Shown in pieces: positions 1 to 8,383 of a stretch of 64,000 nucleotides of DNA. This DNA comes from Sphingomonas sp. PsM26 (GTDB taxonomy: Bacteria > Pseudomonadota > Alphaproteobacteria > Sphingomonadales > Sphingomonadaceae): positions 1 through 64,000 of the forward strand of contig JARUXA010000014.1 of the NCBI GenBank assembly GCA_030433805.1, given 5' to 3'. Made by a program: the position numbers and the translations under genes. The notes under the pieces are model-generated. The model made no database searches, was not told where the DNA came from, and saw nothing but the letters and a program-made list of their open reading frames with translations. The number at the start of each line of letters is the position of its first letter. The first letter of the stretch is position 1.

Positions 1-147
1 ACTGACACCCCCGACGAAACCGGCGCAATCCGCCGCTGCATCCTGCTCGGCGACCCCGCCCCCCCCCAGCCGCAAGTCCGCCCACCGCAGTCCCCCCCCC
101 GCGGCGGCCCCCCCCACCTGGTGCCGGGCCGACGCACCGTCATGCGA
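1..147. other. non-coding stretch with long C runs
   Basis: No gene is seen here. The stretch lies downstream of icd and carries three poly-C runs of 8-9 bases (about 59-67, 92-100 and 108-115) in a C-rich background unlike the rest of the window. This could be a real low-complexity spacer or poor sequence near a contig edge. No terminator hairpin followed by a T run is visible for icd. Confidence 0.5.
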
Positions 148-1368
148 TCAGGCCGAAGCGCCCATCGCCTGTTCGAGGTTGAGGCGAACCTGCTCGAAGA
201 ACTGCTCGGTCGTCATCCACGGCTGCTCCGGGCCGATCAGCAACGCGAGATCCTTGGTCATGTGACCATCCTCGACCGTCTTGATGCAGACACGCTCAAG
301 CGTCTCGGCAAACTGCGTCACCTCAGGCGTACCGTCGAACTTGCCGCGATACTTGAGGCCGCCGGTCCAGGCGAAGATCGACGCGATCGGGTTGGTCGAC
401 GTCGCCTTGCCCTGCTCGTGCTGGCGGAAGTGACGCGTCACGGTGCCGTGCGCGGCTTCCGCCTCGACCGTCTTGCCGTCCGGCGTCAGCAGCACCGAGG
501 TCATCAGGCCGAGCGAGCCGAAGCCCTGTGCGACCTGGTCCGACTGGACGTCGCCGTCATAGTTCTTGCACGCCCAGACGAATTCACCGTGCCACTTGAG
601 CGCCGATGCGACCATGTCGTCGATCAGGCGATGCTCGTAGACGATGCCCGCTTCCTTGAACTTGTCCTTGAATTCGCTCTCGAAAACCTCTGCGAAGAGG
701 TCCTTGAAGCGGCCGTCATAGGCCTTCAGGATGGTGTTCTTGGTCGACAGGTACACCGGCCACTTGAGGTTCAGGCCATAGTGCATCGAGGCGCGCGCGA
801 AATCGCGGATCGAATCGTCGAGGTTGTACATCGCGAGCGCGACGCCCGACGTCGGGAACTGGAACACCTCGCGGTCGATCACTTCGCCGTCGTCGCCCTC
901 GAACACCAGCTTGAGCTTGCCCGGGCCGGGAACGCGGAAGTCGGTCGCGCGATACTGGTCGCCGAACGCGTGACGGCCGACGACGATCGGGTGCGTCCAG
1001 CCCGGGATCAGGCGGGGGACGTTCTTGATCACGATCGGCTCACGGAAGATCGTGCCACCGAGGATGTTGCGGATCGTGCCGTTGGGCGACTTCCACATCT
1101 TCTTGAGGCCGAATTCCTCGACGCGCTGCTCGTCCGGGGTGATCGTCGCGCACTTCACGCCGACGCCGTACTTCTGGATCGCCTTGGCGCTGTCGACGGT
1201 GATCTTGTCGTCGGTGCCATCGCGGCTCATCATGCCGAGGTCGTAATATTCCAGATCGATATCGAGATACGGCAGGATCAGCCGCTCGCGAATCCACTGC
1301 CAGATGATCCGGGTCATCTCATCGCCGTCGATCTCGACAACGGGCGTCTTTACCTTGATCTTCGCCAT
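148..1368 (-). CDS. icd: NADP-dependent isocitrate dehydrogenase
   Basis: Oxidative decarboxylation of isocitrate to 2-oxoglutarate with NADP+ in the cytosolic TCA cycle. The 406-residue protein starts [20 protein letters not shown], the N-terminus of the eukaryote-like dimeric IDH subfamily, and carries the family signature [16 protein letters not shown] and the [11 protein letters not shown] segment near the nucleotide site. The frame stays open 15 codons further upstream, but the ATG at 1368 is preceded by AGGAAAG and matches the family N-terminus. It is transcribed alone, divergent from psd. A long ORF on the opposite strand is only its GC-rich shadow. Confidence 0.97.
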   Translation of the reverse strand: MAKIKVKTPVVEIDGDEMTRIIWQWIRERLILPYLDIDLEYYDLGMMSRDGTDDKITVDSAKAIQKYGVGVKCATITPDEQRVEEFGLKKMWKSPNGTIRNILGGTIFREPIVIKNVPRLIPGWTHPIVVGRHAFGDQYRATDFRVPGPGKLKLVFEGDDGEVIDREVFQFPTSGVALAMYNLDDSIRDFARASMHYGLNLKWPVYLSTKNTILKAYDGRFKDLFAEVFESEFKDKFKEAGIVYEHRLIDDMVASALKWHGEFVWACKNYDGDVQSDQVAQGFGSLGLMTSVLLTPDGKTVEAEAAHGTVTRHFRQHEQGKATSTNPIASIFAWTGGLKYRGKFDGTPEVTQFAETLERVCIKTVEDGHMTKDLALLIGPEQPWMTTEQFFEQVRLNLEQAMGASA

Positions 1369-1400
1369 CACGCACTTTCCTGTGGGGGTTTTGCGGGTAG

Positions 1401-1429
1401 CGTCTAGGAGCATGGGCCGGATCGATCAA
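1401..1429 (-). promoter_or_regulatory. candidate icd promoter
   Basis: On the minus strand TTGATC (1429-1424) is separated by 17 nt from TAGACG (1406-1401), a reasonable sigma-70-type pair about 33 bases upstream of the icd start codon. Assigned by eye only. Confidence 0.4.
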
Positions 1430-1439
1430 CCCGCGCAAG

Positions 1440-1478
1440 CCGACCGGCATTGACGATTGTGACAAACCAGCCGGTCGG
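1440..1478. promoter_or_regulatory. inverted repeat between icd and psd
   Basis: CCGACCGGC (1440-1448) and GCCGGTCGG (1470-1478) are perfect 9-base inverted arms around a 21-nt spacer in the short divergent icd/psd region. They lie just upstream of the psd start and overlap its likely promoter (TTGTGA, 16 nt, TTAGGG at 1479-1484). It could be an operator or a hairpin in a transcript; no regulator is known to me for it. Confidence 0.35.
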
Positions 1479-1491
1479 TTAGGGTCGGCGC

Positions 1492-2223
1492 ATGATACCA
1501 CCAAGCCATTCGTCGCCGAGCCCCGAAACCGCCAAATGGCGCGTGCCGGACCTGCACCCCGAGGGGCGCAAATATGTCGTCATCGCCGCGGTCGTCGCGT
1601 TGATCGCGCTGATCTGGCTCGGCTGGTTCGTTGCCTGGCCGCTGATCGGCCTGACGTTGTGGGTGGCATTGTTCTTCCGCGATCCCGTGCGGGTCACGCC
1701 GTCGGGCGACGGCCTGATCATCTCGCCGGCGGACGGGCTGGTATCGATGATCCAGCGGATGCCGGTACCGCGCGAGCTCGCTGGCCCCAATGGGCTCGGC
1801 GAGGCACCCCTGGTGCGCGTGTCGGTGTTCATGTCGGTGTTCGACGTCCACATCAACCGCACCCCGATTGCGGGAACGGTCAAGCAGGTCGTCTACATTT
1901 CCGGCAAGTTCCTTAATGCCGAGCTCGACAAGGCGAGCGAGGACAATGAGCGGCAGCATCTGGTGGTCGAGGGGCGTGACGGGCGTCGGGTGGGTTTCAC
2001 CCAGATCGCCGGTTTGCTCGCGCGCCGGATCGTGCCGTTCGTCAAGCCAGGCGACATGGTCGCCGCAGGCCAGCGGATCGGGCTGATCCGGTTCGGCAGC
2101 CGTCTTGACGTCTATCTGCCCGAGGATTGTGCCTGTCAGGTCGTACTGGGCCAGCGCAGCGTTGCCGGCGAGACGATCCTGGGACGCGTCGGGGCAAGCG
2201 CGGCAACCGGCATCGCGCAATGA
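1492..2223 (+). CDS. psd: phosphatidylserine decarboxylase proenzyme
   Basis: Converts phosphatidylserine to phosphatidylethanolamine at the inner membrane. At 243 residues it belongs to the short class. Two hydrophobic segments lie near the N-terminus (about residues 27-62), followed by FFRDP and SPADG motifs typical of the family. The self-cleavage site is Gly202-Ser203 in [11 protein letters not shown]; Ser203 would become the pyruvoyl group, leaving an alpha chain of about 41 residues. pssA follows after 19 bases, so consecutive enzymes of one pathway are together. The leader is very short: the candidate -10 sits only about 7 bases before the ATG, so the mRNA may be nearly leaderless. Confidence 0.95.
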   Translation: MIPPSHSSPSPETAKWRVPDLHPEGRKYVVIAAVVALIALIWLGWFVAWPLIGLTLWVALFFRDPVRVTPSGDGLIISPADGLVSMIQRMPVPRELAGPNGLGEAPLVRVSVFMSVFDVHINRTPIAGTVKQVVYISGKFLNAELDKASEDNERQHLVVEGRDGRRVGFTQIAGLLARRIVPFVKPGDMVAAGQRIGLIRFGSRLDVYLPEDCACQVVLGQRSVAGETILGRVGASAATGIAQ

Positions 2224-2242
2224 GCGCGCTGGAAGGAACGGC

Positions 2243-3064
2243 ATGAGCCGGCCGGTGCGTCGGCCATCGCCGCGTGGACTGCCATTGCGAACCGTAGCGC
2301 CCAACGCGGTCACTGCACTTGCGCTGTGCTCAGGGCTGACCGGGATCCGTTTCGCGATTTCGGGCCAGTGGGAAACCGCGGTGCTGATGGTGATGATCGC
2401 CAGCGTGCTCGACGGGATCGACGGACGGATTGCGCGGATGGTGCGCGGCGAGAGCCGTTTCGGCGCCGAGCTTGATTCGCTTTCCGACGCGATCTCGTTC
2501 GGCGTGTCGCCAGCGCTGATCCTGTATCTGTGGTCGCTGAAGGATCTACCGCGGCTCGGATGGCTGTGCGCGCTGATCTTCGCGGTATTTTGCGCGCTTC
2601 GTCTGGCCCGCTTCAATGCGGCGATCGACGTGGTGGAACAGCCGCACAAATCCGCCGGCTTCCTGACCGGCGCACCGTCGCCGGTCGGCGCGGGGCTGGC
2701 GATGCTGCCGCTCTATCTGTGGTTCTGGACCGGCCTGGACTTCTGGCGTTCGCCGCTGCTGGTCGCACCCTGGGTGGCCGCAATGGCGGTGCTGATGGTG
2801 TCCAGCGTCGCGACGTTCAGTTGGTCGTCGCTGCGGTTACGCACGCATATCCGGTTCGAGGCGATCGCCTTTGTGGTGCTGCTGGGTGCCGCGTTGATCT
2901 CGGCACCCTGGCATACGCTGACGTTCCTGTGCGTCGCCTATCTCGCGACGCTGCCGTTCAGCGTCGCGGCTTACGGACGGATCAAGCGGCAGCGCGGACT
3001 GCAAAACGTGGTGCTGCCGGCGTCGGCAGCATCCGAGCCCGCGCCCGAGCACGAGGCTCACTGA
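2243..3064 (+). CDS. pssA: CDP-diacylglycerol-serine O-phosphatidyltransferase
   Basis: Makes phosphatidylserine from CDP-diacylglycerol and serine in the inner membrane, supplying psd. The 273-residue product has the CDP-alcohol phosphatidyltransferase signature DG-x2-AR-x8-G-x3-D-x3-D, seen as DGIDGRIAR followed by the two aspartates of ELDSLSD, and several membrane helices. The ATG at 2243 follows GGAAGGAACG; the frame is open upstream but only as an out-of-frame read over the end of psd. Its last 83 bases overlap a small convergent gene. Confidence 0.95.
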   Translation: MSRPVRRPSPRGLPLRTVAPNAVTALALCSGLTGIRFAISGQWETAVLMVMIASVLDGIDGRIARMVRGESRFGAELDSLSDAISFGVSPALILYLWSLKDLPRLGWLCALIFAVFCALRLARFNAAIDVVEQPHKSAGFLTGAPSPVGAGLAMLPLYLWFWTGLDFWRSPLLVAPWVAAMAVLMVSSVATFSWSSLRLRTHIRFEAIAFVVLLGAALISAPWHTLTFLCVAYLATLPFSVAAYGRIKRQRGLQNVVLPASAASEPAPEHEAH

Positions 3065-3218
3065 CGGTCAGAACCGGACGCCCTGCAACCGCCGGATCGA
3101 CACCATCACGCAACAACGCCACGATCCGCGGGAGCGCAGGGACAAGCGTCAACCAGAATACCGATGCGCTGGCGGCGAATGCGCTTGCGAAGACCAGAAT
3201 GCCCGTCACCATCATCAT
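2982..3218 (-). CDS. small single-pass membrane protein, function unknown
   Basis: A 78-residue protein starting MMMVTGILVFASAFAASA, with one clear N-terminal membrane segment (about residues 4-30) and a basic Pro/Arg/Ala-rich tail. The ATG is preceded by GGAACGAGCG. I think similar short membrane proteins sit between pssA and rpsB in other sphingomonads, but this is from memory. The last 83 bases are antisense to the end of pssA, so the C-terminal half is weakly supported. A tiny ORF lies 16 bases upstream on the same strand. Confidence 0.5.
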   Translation of the reverse strand: MMMVTGILVFASAFAASASVFWLTLVPALPRIVALLRDGVDPAVAGRPVLTVSEPRARARARMLPTPAAPRFAVRAAA

Positions 3219-3234
3219 CGCTCGTTCCTATGTC

Positions 3235-3312
3235 TCAGAGCAGGATCAGGAAGGCCAACCCGTAGCCGCGGGCATCGTTCCGTGTTCTTGCGGTGAACAC
3301 GGTATGTTCCAT
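3235..3312 (-). CDS. possible 25-residue leader or small protein
   Basis: ATG at 3312 opens a 25-codon frame beginning [14 protein letters not shown] and ending in a short hydrophobic stretch (LAFLILL) before TGA at 3237-3235. It is preceded by GGAACGA, the same ribosome-binding string that precedes the 78-residue membrane protein 16 bases downstream, so the two could form one small operon. The ORF overlaps the phased GTTC/GAAC array, so some of its sequence may be constrained as DNA rather than protein. Too short to assign a function. Confidence 0.3.
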   Translation of the reverse strand: MEHTVFTARTRNDARGYGLAFLILL

Positions 3313-3320
3313 CTTCGTTC
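3284..3320. promoter_or_regulatory. phased GTTC/GAAC half-site array (LexA-like)
   Basis: Half-sites GTTC (3284), GAAC (3295), GTTC (3306) and GTTC (3317) start exactly 11 bases apart. The last pair is GTTC-N7-GTTC, the LexA box described for alphaproteobacteria. The first two half-sites also form the hairpin CCGTGTTC/GAACACGG (3280-3302). The array ends 23 bases before the rpsB -35 and lies upstream of the small minus-strand gene. Whether LexA or another protein binds is not shown. Confidence 0.4.
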
Positions 3321-3343
3321 CACACGCAACAGGTTTCTGGCTC

Positions 3344-3372
3344 TTGCCCTCCACGGCGGGATTGGGTAAGGG
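3344..3372 (+). promoter_or_regulatory. candidate rpsB promoter
   Basis: TTGCCC (3344-3349), a 17-nt spacer, TAAGGG (3367-3372), then a CGCG-rich discriminator. The same spacing and -10 occur before rpmE, and a similar -10 before pyrH. The implied leader before rpsB is about 100 bases, long enough for the S2 feedback control known for rpsB-tsf in other bacteria, though no S2-binding structure was identified. Confidence 0.5.
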
Positions 3373-3478
3373 CGCGACCTCACACCGCATGGGAAGCACA
3401 CATCACCGGTGTCGTGCAGGGGTTTCACCCCGAATCGATTACTCGCTTCCCAGAGGACCAACCGGAAAGGAATTATCT

Positions 3479-4327
3479 ATGGCGGCACCTGTCGTTTCCA
3501 TGCAGCAGCTGCTCGAGACGGGCGCACACTTCGGCCACCAGACGCATCGCTGGAACCCGAAGATGAAGCCCTACATTTTTGGCGACCGTAACGGCGTCCA
3601 CATCCTCGACCTTTCGCAGACCGTTCCGCTGTTCGCGCGCGCGCTCGAGTTCGTCTCGGCAGCGACCGCTGGCGGTGGCAAGGTTCTGTTCGTCGGCACT
3701 AAGCGCCAGGCGCAGGAGCCCGTCGCAGACGCAGCGCGTCGTTCGGGCCAGCACTTCGTCAACCATCGCTGGTTGGGCGGCATGCTCACCAACTGGAAGA
3801 CCATTTCCAACTCGATCAAGCGCATGAAGACGCTCGAAGAGCAGCTGTCGGGCGACACCGTCGGCCTGACCAAGAAGGAAGTGCTTCAGCTGACGCGCGA
3901 GAAGGACAAGCTCGAGCTGTCGCTCGGCGGCATCCGCGACATGGGTGGCATCCCGGACGTGATGTTCGTGATCGACGCGAACAAGGAAGAGCTGGCGATC
4001 AAGGAAGCCAACACGCTGGGTATTCCGGTCGTTGCGATCCTCGATTCGAACGTCTCGCCGGACGGCATCGCTTTCCCGGTTCCCGCGAACGACGACGCAA
4101 GCCGGGCGATCCGCCTGTATTGCGAAGCGATCGCGATCGCCGCGACCCGCGGTGGCAACGAGCAGCTTGCTCGCCGCCAGGACATTGGTTCGATGGAGGC
4201 ACCGCCCGCCGAGGAAGCGCTGATCGACACCGCGCCGTCGGAGCCGGCTGGCGAGATCACGCCGGCCAGCGACGCTGCGCTGCAGGCCGAGATGGTCGCA
4301 GAGGCCGAGCGCCAGATCGACGCGTAA
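3479..4327 (+). CDS. rpsB: 30S ribosomal protein S2
   Basis: Small-subunit ribosomal protein needed for S1 recruitment and translation initiation. The 282-residue product begins [20 protein letters not shown], with the S2 signatures [13 protein letters not shown] and [10 protein letters not shown]. The frame is open further upstream, but the ATG at 3479 follows GGAAAGGAAT and gives the standard N-terminus. The C-terminus (about residues 238-282) is an acidic, Ala/Glu-rich extension often present in alphaproteobacterial S2. It heads the translation block with tsf, 85 bases downstream across a strong hairpin. Confidence 0.98.
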   Translation: MAAPVVSMQQLLETGAHFGHQTHRWNPKMKPYIFGDRNGVHILDLSQTVPLFARALEFVSAATAGGGKVLFVGTKRQAQEPVADAARRSGQHFVNHRWLGGMLTNWKTISNSIKRMKTLEEQLSGDTVGLTKKEVLQLTREKDKLELSLGGIRDMGGIPDVMFVIDANKEELAIKEANTLGIPVVAILDSNVSPDGIAFPVPANDDASRAIRLYCEAIAIAATRGGNEQLARRQDIGSMEAPPAEEALIDTAPSEPAGEITPASDAALQAEMVAEAERQIDA

Positions 4328-4347
4328 GCGTCGCAGAACTGACATAG

Positions 4348-4378
4348 GGACGGGGTAGGGCATCGCTCTGCCCCGTCC
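4348..4378 (+). terminator. rpsB-tsf intergenic hairpin (attenuator-like)
   Basis: GGACGGGG pairs with CCCCGTCC, and the inner AGGGC pairs with GCTCT through one G-U, closing on a 3-base ATC loop: a stem of about 14 pairs. No T run follows, so it looks like an mRNA-stability or partial-termination element between rpsB and tsf rather than a classical terminator. Confidence 0.5.
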
Positions 4379-4412
4379 AAAACCGCATCTGACACACAAG
4401 AGGATAAGTGAC

Positions 4413-5348
4413 ATGGCCGACATTACTGCCGCTGCGGTGAAGGACCTGCGCGAGAAGAGCGGCGCGGGCATGATGGATTGCAAGAAGGCGCTGACCGAAG
4501 CTGCCGGCGACATGACCGCGGCGATGGATTGGCTGCGCGCCAAGGGCCTTGCTGCTGCCGCCAAGAAGTCCAGCCGCACCGCGGCCGAGGGCCTGATCGG
4601 CGTCGAAGTCGACGGCACCATCGGTGCGGCGGTCGAAGTCAATTCCGAGACCGATTTCGTCGCCAAGAACGAGCAGTTCCAGACCTTCGTTCGCGACGTG
4701 ACCGCGGTCGCGCTCCGCCTCGGCGACGACATTGCCGTCATCAAGGCAGCTTCGCTTGGCGAGAAGACCGTCGAGGAGACGCTCACCAACAACATCGCGA
4801 CGATCGGCGAGAACCAGAACCTGCGTCGCGCCAAGCGCCTCGAAGTCACGCAGGGCGCGGTGATCCCGTACATCCACAACCAGGCAGCACAGGGCCTCGG
4901 CAAGATCGGCGTGCTCGTCGCGCTCGAGAGCGATGCCGGCGCTGACGTGCTCGAGCCGCTCGGCAAGCAGATCGCGATGCACATCGCGGCCGCTTTCCCG
5001 CTGGCGCTCAACGAGGACGGCCTCGACCCCGAGATCGTCGCGCGCGAGCGTGCGATCGCGACCGAAAAGGCTGCCGAGAGCGGCAAGCCCGCCGACATCG
5101 TCGCCAAGATGGTCGATGGCGCGATCGCCAAGTACCGCAAGGAAAACGCGCTCGTCAGCCAGCTGCTGGTGATGGACGGCAAGACCAAGATCTCGGACGT
5201 CGTTGCCAATGCCGCCAAGGCAGCGGGCAAGTCGATTGAGCTCAAGGACTATGTCCGCTTCCAGCTGGGTGAAGGCATCGAGAAGGAAGCCACCGATTTC
5301 GCAGCAGAAGTCGCTGCGGCATCGGGCGTTCCCCAGCCTACCGCCTGA
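4413..5348 (+). CDS. tsf: elongation factor Ts
   Basis: Guanine nucleotide exchange factor that regenerates EF-Tu-GTP. At 311 residues it is normal length. The UBA-like N-terminal domain contains [11 protein letters not shown] and the EF-Tu-contacting [10 protein letters not shown] motif is present. The ATG follows AGAGGATAAGTGAC. It lies in the standard rpsB-tsf order and is separated from pyrH by a strong hairpin and a second promoter. Confidence 0.98.
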   Translation: MADITAAAVKDLREKSGAGMMDCKKALTEAAGDMTAAMDWLRAKGLAAAAKKSSRTAAEGLIGVEVDGTIGAAVEVNSETDFVAKNEQFQTFVRDVTAVALRLGDDIAVIKAASLGEKTVEETLTNNIATIGENQNLRRAKRLEVTQGAVIPYIHNQAAQGLGKIGVLVALESDAGADVLEPLGKQIAMHIAAAFPLALNEDGLDPEIVARERAIATEKAAESGKPADIVAKMVDGAIAKYRKENALVSQLLVMDGKTKISDVVANAAKAAGKSIELKDYVRFQLGEGIEKEATDFAAEVAAASGVPQPTA

Positions 5349-5356
5349 ACGTCTGC

Positions 5357-5394
5357 GATCGCCGGTGTGCTTGGCAACAAGCGCACCGGCGATC
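5357..5394 (+). terminator. 17-bp hairpin with GCAA tetraloop after tsf
   Basis: GATCGCCGGTG pairs perfectly with CACCGGCGATC, continued by TGCTTG/CAAGCG (one G-U), capped by a GCAA (GNRA) tetraloop. It starts 9 bases after the tsf stop. No T run follows, so it may act as a Rho-dependent or mRNA 3'-end stabilising structure. Confidence 0.6.
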
Positions 5395-5483
5395 CGCCCT
5401 GCCACGTCGCGACGACCTGCCGGATGCACGCGATGACTGTACGCCAATGCGCGCGTCATGGCGCTCCGGCATGGTTTCCACGC

Positions 5484-5512
5484 TTCCAATCGCTGCGCTG
5501 CCCCGATAAGGT
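5484..5512 (+). promoter_or_regulatory. candidate pyrH promoter
   Basis: TAAGGT (5507-5512) within GATAAGGTCCGCGCC closely matches GATAAGGGCCGCGCC before rpmE. The matching -35 position, 17 nt upstream, reads TTCCAA and is weak. It would let pyrH-frr-uppS and the genes beyond be transcribed independently of tsf. Confidence 0.4.
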
Positions 5513-5545
5513 CCGCGCCGCCTGCCCATTGCCGTTCGGATTGCC

Positions 5546-6274
5546 GTGCCAAACCCTAACTTCAAACGTATCCTGCTGAAATTGTCGGGCGAGGTCCTGA
5601 TGGGCCCCGGCGGTTTGTCGATCGATCCCTCCGTCACCGCGCGTGTCGCGGGTGAAATCGCCGATGCCCGCTCGAAAGGGTTCGAGGTCTGCGTCGTCGT
5701 CGGGGGTGGCAACATTTTCCGCGGGCTTGCTGCTGCCGCCAAGGGCTTCGAGCGCGCGACCGCCGATTACATGGGCATGCTCGCGACCGTCATGAACGCG
5801 CTCGCGGTGCAGAATGCGCTCGAGCAGATCGGCGTCGACACCCGCGTCCAGTCCGCGATCCCGATGGCGAGCGTCTGCGAGCCGTTCATCCGCCGCCGCG
5901 CCGAGCGTCATCTGGAGAAGGGCCGCGTCGTGATCTTCGCGGCTGGTGTCGGCAGCCCCTATTTCACCACCGACAGCGGCGCGGCGCTCCGCGCCGCTGA
6001 GATGAAGTGCGATGCGCTGTTCAAGGGCACTTCGGTCGACGGCGTCTATGACGCCGACCCGAAGCTCGTACCCACGGCCAAGCGTTACGACACGATCGGC
6101 TATGGCACCGTGCTCGCGAAGGACCTCAAGGTCATGGACGCGAGCGCGATCGCCTTGTGCCGTGACAACAATATCCCGATCGTCGTCTTCAACATCCGCG
6201 AGCCCGGCAATCTTGCCGCGGTGCTGCGGGGCGAAGGCGTTTCCACGGTCGTCCAGGCAGAGACAGGAGCATAA
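5546..6274 (+). CDS. pyrH: uridylate (UMP) kinase
   Basis: Phosphorylates UMP to UDP, the bacterial hexameric amino-acid-kinase type. The 242-residue product has [10 protein letters not shown] at the N-terminus (residues 7-16), GGGNIFRG for phosphate binding and [10 protein letters not shown] near the C-terminus. The start is GTG at 5546; no better in-frame start gives the conserved N-terminus. frr begins 2 bases after the stop. Confidence 0.96.
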   Translation: MPNPNFKRILLKLSGEVLMGPGGLSIDPSVTARVAGEIADARSKGFEVCVVVGGGNIFRGLAAAAKGFERATADYMGMLATVMNALAVQNALEQIGVDTRVQSAIPMASVCEPFIRRRAERHLEKGRVVIFAAGVGSPYFTTDSGAALRAAEMKCDALFKGTSVDGVYDADPKLVPTAKRYDTIGYGTVLAKDLKVMDASAIALCRDNNIPIVVFNIREPGNLAAVLRGEGVSTVVQAETGA

Positions 6275-6276
6275 TC

Positions 6277-6834
6277 ATGGCCGCATATGACAAGGCCGAT
6301 CTCGAGCGCCGCATGGCCGGCAGCATCGAATCGTTGAAGGGCGACCTCAGTGGCCTGCGCACGGGCCGTGCGTCGACCTCGCTGCTCGATCCGGTGACCG
6401 TGGAAGTATACGGCGCGCAGATGCCGCTCAACCAGGTCGCGACCGTCTCGGTGCCCGAGCCGCGGATGATCTCGGTTCAGGTGTGGGACAAGATGAACGT
6501 TGGTCCGTGCGACAAGGCGATCCGCTCGGCCGGTCTGGGGCTCAACCCGATCGTCGACGGCACCACGCTGCGTCTCCCGATTCCGGATCTGACCGAAGAA
6601 CGTCGTAAGGAACTGGCTAAACTCGCCGGCAAATATGCTGAAGACGCGCGCATTGCTGCGCGAAACGTGCGCCGGGATGGCATGGATAGCCTTAAAACCG
6701 ACGAGAAAAAGGGCGTCTACAGCGAGGACGAGCGCAAGAAGCTCGAGACCGAAGTGCAGAAGCTGACCGACAAGACGATCGGCGAAATCGATGCCGCCGC
6801 GACCGCCAAGGAAAAGGAAATCCTGGGGAAGTGA
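6277..6834 (+). CDS. frr: ribosome recycling factor
   Basis: With EF-G, splits post-termination ribosomes. The 185-residue single-domain family length is met; the sequence shows the conserved LRTGRAS segment (residues 26-32) and the C-terminal helix of the three-helix bundle with repeated Lys/Glu. ATG at 6277 follows GACAGGAGC. Its TGA overlaps the GTG start of uppS. Confidence 0.97.
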   Translation: MAAYDKADLERRMAGSIESLKGDLSGLRTGRASTSLLDPVTVEVYGAQMPLNQVATVSVPEPRMISVQVWDKMNVGPCDKAIRSAGLGLNPIVDGTTLRLPIPDLTEERRKELAKLAGKYAEDARIAARNVRRDGMDSLKTDEKKGVYSEDERKKLETEVQKLTDKTIGEIDAAATAKEKEILGK

Positions 6835-7586
6835 GGCCGTTCGCCGCCCCGGCTGCCGATCGGGCGACGGCACCGGATCCAAGCGGTGTCGTCCTGCCGC
6901 GTCACGTCGCCATCATCATGGATGGCAACGGGCGCTGGGCGAAAAAGCGCCTGCTTCCGCGCGTTGCCGGGCATCGCCAGGGCGTCGAAGCCGTTCGGCG
7001 CGTTGCCCGCGCGGCGCGCACGCTCGGCATCGAGGTGCTGACGCTCTACGCCTTCTCCAGCGAGAACTGGCGTCGTCCGGAAGAGGAAGTCAGCGATCTG
7101 ATGGGGTTGCTGCGGCTGTTCATCCGCAGCGACCTCGACGAACTCATCCGCGACAACGTGCGGCTCCGCGTGATCGGAGACTATCGCCGCTTCAGTCCAG
7201 ATCTGGTCCGGCTGATCGACGACGCGGTCGCGCGCACCGCGGTCAATAGCGGCCCGATCCTCGTCATTGCCCTAAACTACGGTGCACAGGCGGAAATCGC
7301 TTCGGTCGCACGCCGTCTGGCGGAACAGGCGCGGGACGGCATGCTCGATCCTGCGTCGATCAATGAAGCGATGTTCGAACACGAACTCGAAACGCGCGAT
7401 CTGCCGCCGCTCGATCTGCTGATCCGCACGTCGGGCGAAGTTCGCCTGTCCAACTTCCTGCTGTGGCAGGCCGCTTATGCCGAGCTGCTGTTCGTCGACA
7501 CGCTATGGCCCGAATTCGATGCGGATACGTTTGCGGATGCCATTGCCACGTTCGGGCAACGGCAGCGGCGGTTCGGGGGCCTGTGA
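6831..7586 (+). CDS. uppS: polyprenyl diphosphate synthase (undecaprenyl type)
   Basis: Cis-prenyltransferase that makes undecaprenyl diphosphate, the lipid carrier for peptidoglycan and glycans. The 251-residue product has [16 protein letters not shown] with the catalytic Asp, [12 protein letters not shown], and the C-terminal [15 protein letters not shown] substrate motif. The GTG at 6831 overlaps the frr stop as GTGA, implying coupled translation. cdsA follows with the same type of overlap. Confidence 0.96.
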   Translation: MRPFAAPAADRATAPDPSGVVLPRHVAIIMDGNGRWAKKRLLPRVAGHRQGVEAVRRVARAARTLGIEVLTLYAFSSENWRRPEEEVSDLMGLLRLFIRSDLDELIRDNVRLRVIGDYRRFSPDLVRLIDDAVARTAVNSGPILVIALNYGAQAEIASVARRLAEQARDGMLDPASINEAMFEHELETRDLPPLDLLIRTSGEVRLSNFLLWQAAYAELLFVDTLWPEFDADTFADAIATFGQRQRRFGGL

Positions 7587-8383
7587 AGCCGAGCCTGTCG
7601 CAAAGAATGTCGTCCAACCTCGCGCTGCGGAGCGTCGTCGGCCTGGCGATGGTTGCCGTGGCGCTGGTGAGCGTGGCGCTCGGCGATCTCGCCTTCTGGT
7701 TGCTATGCGTCGTCCTCGGGCTGTTCATGATGGCCGAATGGGCCGATCTCCACGCAACGCCCCCGCAAACCAAACGGCTCGCGCAATATGCGGTGTCGGT
7801 ACCGCTGGCGATCATGGCGCCGCACCTTGGGGCGGGCCCCGGGTTCTTTGCGCTGGGTCTGATCGCGGCTGCCGGTTTCTTCATCGTCATCGTTACGCGA
7901 CAAAAGGGGCTCGCGCTGGGTGCGGTCTACGTGTGCCTGCCGATCCTCGCCTTGCTGGCGATCCGCGGGCAGGGGGATGGAATCCTGCTGACGATCTGGA
8001 CGCTGGCGATGGTGTGGGCGTGCGACATCGGCGCCTATTTTGCCGGTCGCACGATCGGCGGGCCCAAACTTGCCCCCACGATCAGCCCCAACAAAACATG
8101 GGCCGGGCTCGGCGGTGGTGTGCTGGCAGCCAGCGCGTTCGCAGCATTCCTCCATATGCAATACGGATTGCCGCTTCGGCTCGCCTTCGCGACGCCCTTG
8201 CTCGCGGCACTGGCACAGGGCGGCGATCTGTACGAGAGTTGGCTCAAGCGGCGTGCGGGGGTCAAGGACAGCGGCACGCTGTTGCCTGGCCATGGCGGCG
8301 TGCTCGATCGTCTTGACGGTCTTGTCCCGGTCGCGCCGGTCGCAGCCTTTCTTATTGTGTTACCGAAAGTATATTGGTGGTGA
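7583..8383 (+). CDS. cdsA: phosphatidate cytidylyltransferase
   Basis: Makes CDP-diacylglycerol from phosphatidate and CTP, feeding pssA in this window. The product is a multi-pass membrane protein of about 266 residues ending in the family signature KDSGTLLPGHGGVLDRLDG. I chose the GTG at 7583 because it overlaps the uppS stop and follows GGGGG; the ATG at 7607 (258 residues) is the alternative. The 3' end overlaps dxr. Confidence 0.94.
   Translation: MKPSLSQRMSSNLALRSVVGLAMVAVALVSVALGDLAFWLLCVVLGLFMMAEWADLHATPPQTKRLAQYAVSVPLAIMAPHLGAGPGFFALGLIAAAGFFIVIVTRQKGLALGAVYVCLPILALLAIRGQGDGILLTIWTLAMVWACDIGAYFAGRTIGGPKLAPTISPNKTWAGLGGGVLAASAFAAFLHMQYGLPLRLAFATPLLAALAQGGDLYESWLKRRAGVKDSGTLLPGHGGVLDRLDGLVPVAPVAAFLIVLPKVYWW

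Noticed and set aside
121..1407. 428-codon frame on the plus strand over icd
   Set aside because: Arg/Asp-rich shadow of the certain icd gene; no family pattern.
3473..5245. 590-codon minus-strand frame over rpsB and tsf
   Set aside because: Antisense shadow of two certain genes; composition is Ser/Arg-rich noise from high-GC third positions.
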